DNA from: Musa acuminata AAA Group
Taxonomy: Eukaryota > Streptophyta > Magnoliopsida > Zingiberales > Musaceae
Length of the DNA stretch: 64,000 nt
Reading direction: 5' to 3'
Assembly (NCBI RefSeq): GCF_036884655.1
Contig: NC_088331.1
Location: forward strand, 15,705,001-15,769,000
Part shown: in pieces, positions 11,147 to 23,408 of the stretch
Numbering within the stretch: position 1 is the first letter of the stretch
Layout: every line of letters begins with the position of its first letter
The notes under the pieces: model-generated
Database searches by the model: none
Told to the model about the DNA's origin: nothing
What the model saw: the letters and a program-made list of their open reading frames with translations, nothing else
Made by a program: the position numbers and the translations under genes

Positions 11147-14100
11147 GTTGAGTCTCGTATTTTGATGATGAAACCAATTGATAATTGTGTTTATGTTTTA
11201 ATCTGCATTTTGAGTGATGCAGGATGCTTCGATCAGTCTAAGACATTTAAAGCAGGAAAAATCATGTTGTGCCGGAGGAACATGTTAGAAGATTGGACGT
11301 TGGGCCGATGGATCAGTCGACGTATCGACAGAAGGCTTCAGGCTGTGGACTTGGGCATCGGGCCAAGAAGAGCGGGTATTGCGCTAAGGATATTGGAGTT
11401 GCGGAGTCAACTGGCCAATTGGGCAATAGGCCGCAGGAGAGGACGATGCGCCGAAGAATCGGACAAAGCGTCGAGGGACCAATGATATACCGGACAACTT
11501 GTTGAATCTCATATTTTGATGATGAAACTGCTTGATATATGTTTATGATTTAATCTGCACTTTGAGTGACGCAGGATGCTTCGATCAGGATGAGACAACT
11601 AAAGCAGGAAAATCATGCTGTGCCGAAGGAACATGTCAGAAGATTGGACGTTGGGCCGGTGGATCGGTCGACGTATCGACAAAAGGCTTTGGGCCGTGGA
11701 ATCGGGCATCGGGCCAAGAAGAGCGGGTATTGTGCCAAAGATATCGGAGTTGCAGAGTCAACTGGCCAATTGGGCAATAGGCTACAGGAGAGGACGATGC
11801 GCCGAAGAATCGGACGAAGCGTCGAGGGACCAATGACATGTCGGACAACTTGGTTAATTGCTTAGGATTAATTGTCTCGATCGAAGATTTGTTTTAAGTG
11901 TGCAGGATTAACTACGATGGAAGAAATACATGCAACAGGAGTTGCGCCGGAGTCAAGTCAATGATCACGTTGGGAGTCCGAGAGTTCGACGGAAGTTCGG
12001 ACAGTCGTCGGAGGTTCTGCGGGAATAGATCCGAGAAGTCCAAAAACTTGCCAAGTGAAGCTCGTCGGAACTCGCCAAGTGGATCGTCGCAAGTCCAGGA
12101 GTTTGCCGGAAGTCCGCAGGAGCATCACCGAGGGTTCATCGGATGATCGACGGAAGTTCATCGGAAACTCGCCGGAAGAAGCGATTGACGCACCGAAGCA
12201 AAGCTACAGAAATTGTCTTAGAATTAATCATAGTTAGCATGTTGATTAAGTTAAAAATGGGAGGTGATCCCATTAGCTTAATCTTGGGGCAATTGGGCCC
12301 TTGAAAAACCAAAATTGGGCCGAATGGAGCTAACCATTCGGACCCTGATTGCATCAGGAGGTGCAACTGCCCAAGCCAAGAGGTAGCACCGCCTGGGCTA
12401 AGTCTCCCAGGGAGACTGGGTGGTGCAACCGCCCTAGCCAGGAGGTGGCACCGCCTGGGCTCAGTCTCCGAGCAAGACTGGGCAGTGCAACCTCCCCTGA
12501 CAGAGATGTAGCACCGCCTAAGCTCGATCTTTGAGCTCTGGCAGGAGGTGCAACCGCCTCAATCAGGAGGTGGCACCGCCTAGGGCTCAGTCTCTGAGCC
12601 AGACTCAGGTGGTGCAACTGCCCCTAACAGAGAGGTGCAACCGCCTGGGCTCAGTCTTCGAGCTCTGCCAGGCGGTGCAACTGCTCCAGTCAGGAGGTGC
12701 AACCGCCTGATCCCGGAATTCCGGGATTTGATCGTTTTGAGCTCCAAATTTGAACTGGGTTGGGGCCTATAAATACCCCACCCATTTAGCACAGAAAGAA
12801 CATAGACCTACACCGAAATCTTGATCTTTTCTGTGATTCTAAGAGCTCAAAATTGTTGTAAAGCCTAAAAGTTCTCCTCCTTCTATTCTTCAAAGTTTTG
12901 AGTTGTAAAGAGAGGGGAGAAAGGTTCTGTAAGGGTTGTCTCCTGAGCCCGTCAAAAGGAGTGAAACTGTAAAAGGGCAGTTGGCCTTCGCCTATTGAAG
13001 GAAGGCCTCTAGTTGACGTCGGTGACCTCGTCGGTGGAGGAAGCCAAAAGTGGAGTAGGTCAAGACTGACCGAACCACTCTAAATCTCGGTTTGCATTTA
13101 CTTTGAGCATTTTATCATTACTGCAAACCTCCTAAATAGCAACTGCCTTCTGCGCTTTTACGAACGAGTTTCTAAGTTCAGATCTTTCCGAATCTGCGTT
13201 TAGACGTAAATTGGCGTTTTCGTACGATCATTACATTGCAGTTTACGTTTACGTTTTAACTCCACTTATAACTGCAAACTACTTTCTCTGCATTTATAAA
13301 ACGCATCTCAAAGTTCAGTATCTTCAGAATCAGTATTTAGACGTAAACTACGTTTAGACGTAAAACTGCGTTTAGACGCAAACTACGTTTAGACGTAAAC
13401 TGTGTTTAGACGCAAACTACGTTTAGACGCAAACTACGTTTAGACGTAAACTGTGCTTAATCTTAAGTAATCTTAGAATCGGCTTTTACATCGAAATTGT
13501 TTTTATTGAACGAACGCAGCTTTCAGTTTTAATCGCTGAAAGATTTCCGCTGCACTAATTCACCCCCCCCCCCTCTTAGTGCTCTCGATCCTAACACAAC
13601 TTAGTTAATTGCTTAGGATTAATTGTCTCGATCGAAGTTTTATTTTAAGTGTGTAGGATTAATTACGATGAAAGAAAGACATGCAGTAGGAGTTGCGCCG
13701 GAGTCAAGACTATGATCACGTTGGGGGTTCGAGAATTCAACGGAAGTTCGGACGGTCGTCGGAGGTTCTACGGGAACAAATCCAAGAAGTCCAAGAGCTT
13801 GCCAAAGAAGCTCGTCGGAACTTGCCAAGTGGATCATCGCAAGTCCAGGAGTTTGTCGGAAGTCCGCAAAAGCATCACCGAGGGTTCATCGGATGATCGA
13901 CGGAAGCTTACCAAAAGAAGCGATTGACGCACAGGAGCCAATTGCAGTAAATGTCTTAAGAAATTTATAGTTAGCACGATGATTAAGTTAGAAATGGGAG
14001 GTGATCTCATTAATTTAATCTTGGGGCAATTAGGCCCTTGACAGACCCAAATTAGGCCGAATGGATCAGCCCATTCGGGCCCAGATTACTTGGCCAGAGG

Positions 14101-15090
14101 TGGCACCGCCTAGGTCGGTAGTGGCACCGCCCAGGGCTCAATCTCCGAGCTCTGGCTGGGCGGTGCAACCGCCCAAGTTAGGCGGTGGCACCACCTGAGC
14201 TCGATCTCTGAGCTCTGGCAGGAGGTGCAACCGCCCCTGACAAGCGGTGGCACCGCCCAAAGGCTCAGTCTTCGAGCTTTGTCAAGCAGTGCAACCGCCC
14301 CAATCAGGCAATGCAACTGTCAAACCTCAGAATTCCAGGAGATGATAGTTTTGAGCTCAGAATTTAAACTGGTTTGGGACCTATAAATACCCCACTCTTT
14401 CAGCAATGAAAGAGCAACCAAAAACCACCGAAATCCTATTCTTACTCTATGATTTTTAGAGCTCAAAAGTGTTGTATGAGTTAAAAGTTCTCCTTCCTCT
14501 TTTCTTCCAAATTTTGATCTGTCAAGAGAGGAAAGAAAATTCTATAAGGGTTGTCTCCTAAGCCCATCAAAAGGAGTGAAACTGTAAAAATATGGTTGGC
14601 CTTCGCCTATTGAAGGAAGGCCTCTAGTGGACGTCGGTGACCTCGTCGGTGGAGGAAGCCAAAAGTGGATATAGGTCAAGATTGACCGAACCACTCTAAA
14701 TCTCAGTTTGTATTTACTTTGAGCATATTATCTTTACTGCAAACCTCCTTAATAGCTTACTGCCTTCTGCGCATTTATGATCGTGTTTCAAAGTACAATA
14801 TTTTCTGAATCGGCGTTTAGACGTAAATCAGTTTTATCATACGAACAGCATATTTCAGTTTACGCTTACATTCTAATTTCCATCATAACTGCAAACTGCC
14901 TTCATAGACTTACTCTAACTGCATCTTGCTTGATCATAAGTTAAAGTATTTACGAATCAGCTTTTCTACCGAAATTGCTCTTATCGTATGAACGTAATTT
15001 TAATCGTCGAAAGTTTTCCGCTGCACTAATTCAAACCCACCCTCCCCCCACCCACCCCCCCCCCCCCTCTTAGTGCTCTTGATCCTAACA
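11147..15090 (+). repeat. 3' LTR of element 7870-15090, split by a solo LTR
   Basis: Pieces 11147-11499 and 13602-15090 join into about 1.84 kb that parallels the 5' LTR 7870-9677. TATA box at 14382-14389; GC-rich array at about 14098-14330. The C-tract near its end is unusually long and interrupted (15029-15066). It ends CCTAACA at 15090 followed by the TSD. Confidence 0.9.
11500..13596 (+). mobile_element. Solo LTR, Sirevirus-type, TSD CAACT
   Basis: TGTTGAATCTCA...CCTAACA, 2097 bp, flanked by CAACT at 11495-11499 and 13597-13601, with no internal region. It interrupts the 3' LTR of element 7870-15090, which resumes exactly after the duplication. Features inside are a GC-rich array (about 12355-12715), a TATA box (12768-12775) and about seven units of the TTTAGACGTAAACT-type 18-bp repeat (13329-13450). 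It represents unequal recombination between the two LTRs of a former full element. Confidence 0.95.
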
Positions 15091-15392
15091 GATTTTAGCA
15101 ACGTTTCTTTCTTTTTAAATTCTCTATGCTTGTGTTCTTTAACTAGGGATGAGAGGGGTATTTATAGGCTTCGAGTTTATTCAAACTTAGAGCCTAAAAC
15201 TTTCCCATTCCGGGTTCCCTGGGCAGGGGCGGTACCACCACCTAGTGTCAATCTGGCTAACACTGCCCTAGGCGGTACCACCGCCCAGGTCTGGCAGTAC
15301 CACTGCTTAGGGGGCAGTACCACCGCCCAGACTAGTGGTATTACCGCCTAGACCGACGGTACCACTGCTTGGCACTCTGCTAGGGATGGTAC

Positions 15393-16890
15393 TATTGGGA
15401 AATCCTTGGGGGCGACATCATATGCGCAGCGGAAGAACAAGAAAAAAAAAAATCCCCGATTCCCAAAGAGATGTTCGTCGTCGTGTGAAGATTGGTACGC
15501 AAAAATCCATGAAACATGAAACTGCGTATAGAGTAGATTGTGTTACCTAGGGAGATCGTATATCCCTGTTTCCTTACAGATCCTTAGGAGAGGGTGAAGG
15601 AGGTCAAGCGTCCTCCTCTCTAGCGGTGATCCACACAGCAGGGTTGCGACGACGCTTTTTAAAACTCCAGACCTACTCTGAGGTGGAGATAGAGAGGAGA
15701 ATAGGAAAAGGCAAACAAAAGCTCTCTAGCCCATGGGGCTCTGAATCCCTCCTATTTATAGAGGTCCCCTATCAAACCCTAATGGGTCCTCCCCCAATGG
15801 GTATTGGATCTGCATCCAATAAGACAAGGGCTCTATCGGATATCTCATATCCGAACCTCTATTCATCGCAATGCCTACCATATGTGTGTGACCTTCTAGG
15901 CCCAATATCGAGCTGGCCGTGAGTCATACCTATCAGAACTCCTTCTAACTCAGTGAATTATTATCTCTGTAATAATTCACTCGACTCATCGACTACGGAC
16001 GTACTAGGCCACTACGCCGTAGTCCCCAGACGATATAGGGGAATCCAATCCATTGGACCTGTCTGTCCTCAGTTACTGTGTACCTATAGTCCCTCATCCA
16101 TCTAATATACCAGAGACCGTATATCGAGCATGGTGTTGTCAGACCCACACGGTTTCTACTCGAGTCTCGCTCTAATCGGATTCTCCCGGAGAACTCTTTC
16201 TCTCTCAACCCGAATGACCCTGGCCAGGGATTTGTCTGAGCAAGAACACGGGATATTCCTCTTATGATACCGAGAATGGATGATCCTCTATCGACACTCA
16301 ATAGCCCTCGTAAGGTCGACTACCACTTCCAATGACCAACTGTACTAGATCTGGGACAGCCAAACCTATAAGTTTGGTATCAAAGAGTGGAGCACTCATA
16401 CAGGACATCCTTGGTGTCTCAAGTCTAAGGACCAGATACACCACTAGGACTACAGAATCGCTGTCTAACAATAAGGCATCATCAACCATCCAGCATTCCG
16501 TAAGCGGATCAATCAGTGAACTCATTCTCCATTGAGCACCTGTATTGTATCCCTAGTGTCCCTACACAAGCAACTATGAGACCAGCTGCATCCATCATAT
16601 GGACGGGTATACAGCACACCAGTCTGTCCGGTTATCACGATATCGCTCTCGAGTAACCTATGACCGAGATTATTTAGGATATGTGTTTAAAGGTGAATCG
16701 ATCTCACTATCGTGATCTCATCATGATCCGATTCCTATTGCACAAATCCAAGGACATCACAATATATGTATGCATTTATGTAATAGTTATAAAGTGATAT
16801 ATGCCAAAATATAATAAGCAAAAAGATTCTATATTAAGTCACACGTGCCATCACTCACGTGATTGGCTTGTTGGGCACCTATGACTAGCA
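15393..16890 (-). mobile_element. Solo LTR of Angela/Tork-type copia, TSD GGTAC
   Basis: 1498 bp flanked by GGTAC at 15388-15392 and 16891-16895. On the minus strand it runs TGCTAGTCAT...TTTCCCAATA; the final CA has mutated to TA. The minus-strand TATA box is the complement of CTATTTATAG (about 15750-15759). Its right two thirds (15896-16890) match the partial LTR 46078-47076 of the copia element on the right of the window almost base for base, so both are one family. No internal sequence is present. Confidence 0.92.
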
Positions 16891-17756
16891 GGTACAACCG
16901 CCCAAACTGGCGATACCACTGCTTGACACCGTCTCGAAGACTATGCCACGACGGTGAGACTTCTTGGGGCACTGTTTGGGCCTCTTATTGGGCCCAACAT
17001 AGTTCTTATATGGGCCTAATTAGCCCCTAATTAGGTTGGCCCAAATCCAAGCACAATTACTTGCTAACTATGAAATCCTAAGACATTTGGTAAGCTAAAC
17101 AAGTCCCTATGTTTATTCTTCTGGCGAGCTTTCGGCGAACTTCCGACGATCTCTCAGCAATGTTCCGGCAGACTCCCGGCAAGCTCCTAGACTTCACGAC
17201 GATCTTCTTAGCGAGTTCCGATAAGCTTCTCTGGCAAGCTTCGAGACTCCTTGATTGGTTCCTCCAGAACTTCCGATGAACGTCTGGACTTCCGACGAAC
17301 TCTCGAACTCCCAACGTAATCACGTCCTTGACTCTAAGACTTTATTTTGCTTTATGCCTTACTATCGTAGTTAATCCTACACATGTAAAAACACACTTTG
17401 ATCTAGACAATTAATACTAAGCATTAATCAAGTTGTCCGGCATGTCATTGGTCCCTCGACGCTTCGTCCGATTCTTCGGTACATCGTCCTCTCTTGTAGC
17501 CTATTGCCTAATTGGCCAGTCGACTCCACAACTCCGATATCCTTGGCACAATATCCGCTCTTCTTTGCCCGATGCTCGAATCTACGGCCCAAAGCCTTCT
17601 GTCAATATGTCGATCGATCCACCGGCTTGATGTCCAATCTTCTAACATGTTCCTCCGACCCAACATGATTTTTCCTGCTTTAATTGTCGCATCCTGATCA
17701 AAGCATCCTGTGTCACTCAAAACATAGATTTAAACATAAACACTTATCAATTGGTT

Positions 17757-18626
17757 GCCTTGTTTTGGTCGCTATGAGGAGGGGAGGTCAAACGACTACG
17801 ACTGCGACCCAAGGGGAGGCAGGCGATGGTGGCGAAGGAGAAAGTGAGGGTGATGGTTGAGAGGTGGGCGGCAGTCGTCGCTGGCCGAGGAGTTACGATG
17901 GTGGAGAGGGGAAACAAGGGTGCTCTATTTCTATCGCACCATAGCAGGAGCTACTGGCGATGCTGAAATATCGCAAGCGGTTGAGGAGAAGGCTGGCAAT
18001 GGTGGTGACTCGAGTGGGAGGTGACGGGTGGTGGTGGACTCTGGCCGAGGAGTAGGGCTACAGTGGGAGGGGCGTCATCTCCTAGTAGTAGTGGTCACTC
18101 GGGTGGGAGGCGACGAGCAGTGGTGTACTCTGGTCGGGAAGCGGGGCGATGGTGGTCCGTCGATCGGGAAGCAACGGCGATAGTGATCACTGACCGGAGA
18201 GCAACGACGATAGGTGGGCTGGCCGGAAGTAAGGGAAGCAGGGGTGCATGGCTGCGGCTTTTTCTTCTTCTCTCTCTTTTTTTTTCTTTTTTCTTTTTGA
18301 AAATGAAGATAACTACAACAAGGATTGCTGCTCTAATACCAAATGATAAGACCCTAGGATTTTATCATGAAAGAAATAAGATAAAAGGGGATGATCACTT
18401 CAAGGGGATCAACCTCCTAGGGTTTGTCCACGGACTAAAATAATATTTCATTGTCTACCAAAGAGAAATGGTTACATCACTATTTATAGAGTTCCACCTA
18501 GAGTCCACTAGGACTTAAACTCTAATAATAAATAAATATTAAATAAATCTCTACTCGACTCTAATTGAACTAAACATACTCAATAAATGTTATTCAAAAG
18601 CTAAGAAAATAAAGGGATCCTAATTG
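17757..18626 (-). mobile_element. Leader and partial 5' LTR of a minus-strand gypsy element
   Basis: 17757-18329 is GGTGG/GGCGA-rich sequence without a credible gene. It resembles the leader of the gypsy element at 28200-28400. A PBS complement, GCTCTAATACCA, is at 18330-18341. An LTR then starts TGATAAGACC at 18344 and has a minus-strand TATA complement (CTATTTATAG, about 18482-18491). It is cut at 18626 by the truncated LTR of the next Sirevirus element. The gypsy coding region is gone, replaced on the left by the Sirevirus LTR end at 17756. Confidence 0.6.
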
Positions 18627-19794
18627 AAACATGTCAGAAGATTGGACATCGGGCCAGAGGACTAGTCGATATTTTAGCAAAAAGCTTCATACCATGAGTT
18701 CGGGCGTTAGGCCAAAAGAATTAGAAATTGCACCTAAGAGATCAGATGTTGTAGAGGCCAACATACTGATTGGGCAATACATCGAAGGAGATGATGATGC
18801 CTCGAAAAGTCGGATGAACCATCAAAGGGTTGGATGAAGCACCAGATAAACCAATAACATGCGAGACAATATGTGATTCATACTTGTAATTAATTATGTC
18901 TTGATTGAAACAATCTAGGTTATAATTGAGTTGGTTTTAAATGTAATTAGACCAACTCAATTAGGGGGCTATTGGACTTAATTTGGGATTAATTTGGGCC
19001 TATTGGGAGGCCAATTCAGTGACCCAAAAGTTAAGTTAGGTGGTGGAACTACCGGAGGCTCAGTCTCCAAGAGCCTAGTCTCCGAGGCTATCAAGCAATG
19101 GTATTGCCAGACTGGATAGTAATACCACCCAGACATAGTCTCCCGGACTATGTCAAGTGATGGTACCACCAGATTGGGCAGTGGTACCACCCAATGTCAG
19201 ACTGGCAGGCGGTGGTACCGCCTAATACTAACGGTGGTATCACTAGTACCCCGAAAACCTAAGATGAGACCCTTTTTTGCTCCAATTTTGAAATCATTTA
19301 GGGCCTATAAATAACCCACTCTTTCCTGCTTGGGATAGTAAGAAAAAAAGAGTAGAAAGGGGTTATTATTCTAAGTTGAAAAAGTGCTAAGTGTCCTCCT
19401 CCTCTTTATGTTTCAGGCTTAGTCTAAGAGAGGTATGAGGCTTGTAAATGTTATCTCCTAAACCTGTGAAAAAGAAAAAGAGTTGTAAGAGGGTAGTTGA
19501 TCTTCGTCCATTAAAAGAAGATTGTTAGTGAATATTGGTGGCCATGATAGAAGAGGAACCAGGAGTGGATATAGGTTATGATGACCGAACCACTATAAAA
19601 CTTAGTTTGCATTTCTGTTCTACTTTTTATTGTCATTGTTATTGCTTTAATTGCTTATTGCATTTATTCTAAGTCAAGCATACTTTCAATATTTCTGATA
19701 TAATTTTTTATCGAACGAAAGTTTTTAAATCGTCAAAGTGTTTACGAAAGCACTAATTCACACCCCCCCCCCAAGTACTGATTCGGTCCTAACA
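18627..19794 (+). repeat. Truncated 5' LTR
   Basis: Matches the 3' LTR from 23544 onward and ends CCTAACA at 19794. TATA box TATAAATA at 19306-19313, GC-rich array at about 19036-19240, C-run at 19763-19772. Confidence 0.85.
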
Positions 19795-19843
19795 GTTGGT
19801 ATCAAAGCTATGATTTTCTCGTTTGGTTTAACACCTAAGAGAA

Positions 19844-21761
19844 ATGACTTTTATCGACAATCAAAAGGGTCTTTCTATCATTCGTCCTCCTATATTCAAT
19901 GGGATAAATTGTACATATTGAAAAACTTGAATGAGAGTTTTCTTGCTTTCTATGGATTTTGATTTATAGAATATTTTTTAAAGTAATTTTTAAAAGTATT
20001 CTAAACCAATGAATGAATGGAATGATTTAGAGAAGAAGATTTTTTCTTTAAATACTAGAGCTATGAACGCTCTATTTTGCGCTTTAGACAAAAATGAGTT
20101 TAATCGTATTTCAATTTGTGAAACTACATATGACATTTGACATACTTTTGAAATCATACACAAAGGTACAAGTAGGGTTAAAGAGTAAAAAATTAATCTT
20201 TTTAACTCTTTACCGGCAATCAAGAGGGTCTTTCTATCATTCGTTCTCCTATATTCAATGGGACAGACTATACATATTGGAAAACTCAAATCAGAGTTTT
20301 CTTAGTTTCTATGGATTTTGATTTATGGAATATTATTGAAAGTAATTTTTAAAAGTATTCTAAACCAATGAATGAATGAAATGATTTGAAGAAGAAGATT
20401 TTTTTTTTTAAATACTAGATATATGAATGCTCTATTTTACACTTGAGATAAAAATGAGTTTAATCGTATTTTGATTTGTGAAACTGTATATGATATTTGA
20501 CATACTCTTGAAATCATACATAAAGGCACAAGTAGGGTTAAAGAGTCAAAAATTGATCTTTTAGTTTATAGCTATGAGTTATTTCATATGAAACCAAGTG
20601 AGACCATTGGAGACATGTACACCTATTTTATGGATGTCGTCAATGGTCTAAAAGTACTTAGTAAAAGTATTTCTAATTTTAAACTTATTAACAAGATATT
20701 AAGATCTCTTCTAAAAAGTTGGGATCCTAAAGTAACGCTAATACAAGATGCAAATGACCTAAGTAACTTTCCACTTGAAAAACTTATCTGGTCCTTGATG
20801 ACCTATGAAAAAACGTGTATAGTACATGATGAATTTGAGAACCTTCCAAAGAACAGGAAGGACATAACACTTAGAATCAAAGAAGGCTACTTGGGTGAAA
20901 ACTCAAGTGATGATGATGATAATGATGATTTGGCACTCCTTACAAGAAAGTTTAAAAAATTCTTAAAAAGGAACAAAATAAAACAAGACATTAAAAATAA
21001 AAGTGAACTCAAAAGGGGACCAAATAATATGCTATAAATGTAAGAAACTAGGGAACTTAAAAAATTAATGTCCATAAATGAAGAAGAAACTATCAAATAA
21101 AAAGAAGGCACTCAAGGCAACTTAGGGTAATTTAAGTATATCCAAAGATGAGGAACCAACTAATAAAGAAGAATTTGCTAACTATGCATTAATGGTGTTT
21201 GGCGACAAGGTAAGTGACTCAATCGAAGCTCATTTATCTTTTGATGAATTATTAAGTATTTTTATGATTTATTTGATGAATGTGAATTAGTTAGTAAAAA
21301 ATATAAATTATTGAAAAAGGATTATGCTTATCTTTCTAGTGAACTTGAAAATTAAAATTTGAGCATGATAAGTGTATGTTATTTAAAAAAAAAATTTATT
21401 ACTACAAGAAACATTAGAAAAATTTTAAATAGGTAATAAATCTCTAAACATGGTCCTTCTAATAAAGATTATATTCATAGAAAGAAATGAATTGGCTTTG
21501 TGAGTTGTTACAGATAACAAAAATCAACATCTTCATTAAAGGACCTACATTACATATCTCACCTAGAGAAAAATATAATTTTTTGAAAAATCTGGTCATT
21601 TTGCTTACAAATGTCCATTTAAAAGATATAGTCCACATAAATTAGTTTGGGTTCCTAGAGGAATCATGAATGACTTAATGCCAAAAGATAAGATAGGTAG
21701 ATCTAACTATGAGGGATCCAAAGTTAAATGGGAACCTAGAACAACCCTATCTTTCTTGTAA
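19844..21761 (+). pseudogene. gag: Decayed Sirevirus-type gag with internal duplication
   Basis: ATG at 19844 after the primer site. The first ~350 bases of gag occur twice (about 19853-20210 and 20211-20565), both copies with stops and frameshifts. From 20588 the frame is clean for 149 codons: PSETIGDMYTYFMDVVNGLK, KILRSLLKSWDPKV, LMTYEKTC and LPKNRKD, parallel to residues 131-270 of the intact Gag at 51209. The first knuckle has lost its His (CYKCKKLGN) and holds a stop. Later blocks (LSFDELLS, SPHKLVWVPRG, WEPRTTLSFL then TAA at 21759) follow the intact Gag to its C-terminus, so this element once carried a full-length gag, unlike the shortened group. Confidence 0.85.
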
Positions 21762-21920
21762 ACATATCTACAATTAAAAGCTAGGAGCAAAAAAATGATA
21801 TTTTAATAATAGATGTTCAAGGCTTATGACTCGAGATCCAATACACTTTTCAAAGCTCACTAGCTAAAACAACAAAGAAAAAATCATTAGAATTAGAATT
21901 ATTTATAACAAATCAAACTT
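21762..21920 (+). pseudogene. pol: Copia protease remnant
   Basis: Directly after gag lies a short frame with CSRLMTRDPIHFSKLTS, which corresponds to the C-S-R-H-M-T-G block that follows the catalytic DSG of Sirevirus/copia proteases. The rest of pol is deleted. It shows that the ancestral layout of this family was gag then pol. Confidence 0.6.
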
Positions 21921-23408
21921 TTGATTGATGATGTTTTGTTAGTAGACATAACTCATTAAGCATTTGTGTAACAAGAGATATAAAATTAAATTTAAATCTA
22001 ATGCTTGTATATAAAATAAGAATAATTCTATGAATGCCTAAATGTTTATATTGATGATTGTCGTGATTTGTTTTTTGGTTTTTAAGCAATGATGCATGGT
22101 TTTGACATAAAAAAATAAAGACATGCTTGTATGAAATAAATCACATAAATTAAAAAACATAAAAAAGGAATGCATTTCTTTTTAGAAATTTCTCCATCCT
22201 ATCAAGTTTTTAATAAGAAATTAAAAATTTTATTTATGTCATTTTTGAATCTCTTGAAAGTGATTTTGAAAATTTGATTATTTGAATTTGAATGAGTTTT
22301 ATCCAAATCTTACATTTGATACTTGAAATTTTTTTATGAATCATGAGCTCGATGACTTGAGATTTCTCATGTATGAATCAAGTTCTCCTATGTTTCTCTT
22401 TGCTATAGAAAAGTTTTTATCCTAATCATGATCTTAATTTCTCGATATTTGATACTTGATATTTTTTTGTGACTCACGATCTCGTATTTGTTCTCTTATG
22501 TCTCTTTTTGTCATTTACTAAAAAGAAAAATTATCCAAATGAATCATGATTGTTATTTTGATTACAACTTGAAAGTTTTCTATGAATCAAGATTTTTTCT
22601 TTCATTGAAGAAGAGATTTATCCAAACGAATCTTGATTCTTTCACTTGATATTTATGAATTAAGATTTATTATGAATCAAGATTTGTCCTCCTACGATTC
22701 TTCTTGGTATTTTATAAAGAAGAGATGTATTCAAATTAACCATGATATGTCACTTGACTTCTTGATGTTATGACTTGAATTTTATTATGTACAATTGTCT
22801 TATATTTATGATTTGTATATCTCATGATATGATTGAATCATTGATTTAAAAAAGAAAATAATTACACTATTGTATTATTCCCTTCTCTTTGACAATAACA
22901 AAGGGGGAGAAAGTCTAGCTAGCTTGCATGTCGAAAAAAGAAGCAAAAATTACTAGCTTACACATTTCAAGGAAGGAAAACTTACTAGCTTGTAAAAGGA
23001 AGCAAAAATTGCTAGCTTGTACATTGCAAAAGAAAGCAAAATTGCTAGGTTGCACATTTCAAAGAAGTAGAAACTTGCTATCTTGCACATCTCAAGAGAA
23101 AAGTGCTAGCTTACTCATTTTAAGAGAAATAAAACTTCTTAGCCTTCATACTTTTTGTTGATGATAAAGGGAGAGAAGTTACGATGATGATCATGCATGG
23201 TATACTTTGATTATGCATGAAATACTCGTGATTTTAAGATGCATGCAATGATGTGATTAATTGGTTCTTTCAATATTCATGATATATACAATGATTAAAT
23301 AGGCATGATTTTTTGAATTCAAAGTTTCTATCAATATGACATCTTGATAGGGGGAGTTTAGTTTAAACTCCATCATCAATTTGTTATCATCATAAAAAAG
23401 GAGGAGAT
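21921..23408 (+). repeat. AT-rich 3' internal region with repeats and multiple PPTs
   Basis: No gene seen. Blocks of ATGAATCAAGAT..TTTATCCAAA-type sequence (22260-22800) are followed by a PPT-like tract AACAAAGGGGGAGAAA (about 22899-22914), then GCTAGCTTGCACATTTCAAAGA-type repeats (22915-23150), a second tract GATAAAGGGAGAGAAG (about 23162-23177) and the terminal PPT AAAAAAGGAGGAGAT (about 23394-23408). Confidence 0.75.

Larger units (their letters stand above)
7870..15090 (+). mobile_element. Internally deleted Sirevirus-type element with TSD GATTT
   Basis: Complete two-LTR element flanked by GATTT at 7865-7869 and 15091-15095. LTRs are 7870-9677 and 11147-15090; the second is split by a 2.1-kb solo LTR. 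The internal region is only about 1.47 kb: a degenerate PBS (TAGTATCAGAGC, 9680-9691), the first 49 codons of gag, and a non-coding 3' segment with three PPT-like tracts. Nearly all of gag and all of pol are deleted, so it could have moved only with proteins supplied by a relative. Confidence 0.92.
7441..17756 (-). mobile_element. Minus-strand Sirevirus-type LTR, split by two insertions
   Basis: Three pieces make one LTR of about 1.6 kb: 7441-7869, 15096-15392 and 16896-17756. The left end starts at the G-run of the LTR 3' end and the right end stops at ...CACTTATCAATTGGTT, about 26 bases short of the usual terminus, so both tips are missing. The interior carries the GGCGGTACCACCGCC-type array and the U3 block shared with the other LTRs. 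It is split by the plus-strand element 7870-15090 and by the solo copia LTR 15393-16890, each with a perfect TSD. Its orientation is opposite to the Sirevirus-type element inserted into it. Confidence 0.85.

Noticed and set aside
11566..11865. Open frame in LTR U3 (also parts at 2191-2478 minus and 11269-11505) that reads like a small conserved protein with RRLDVGPVDRSTYRQKA
   Set aside because: It is U3 sequence repeated in each LTR. Other copies (8006, 32700, 44650) break or shift the frame, so it is a by-product of repeated DNA. Such frames are probably annotated as hypothetical proteins in related genomes.
16298..16525. 75-codon minus-strand frame inside the copia LTR, also at 46484-46711
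   Set aside because: The two LTR copies are very similar at DNA level, so shared openness is not independent evidence. LTRs of this kind are not known to encode protein, and antisense frames are equally open.
18021..18443. 140-codon plus-strand frame rich in Gly/Arg
   Set aside because: It lies in the GGTGG-rich leader of a minus-strand gypsy element and runs through the primer site into the LTR.
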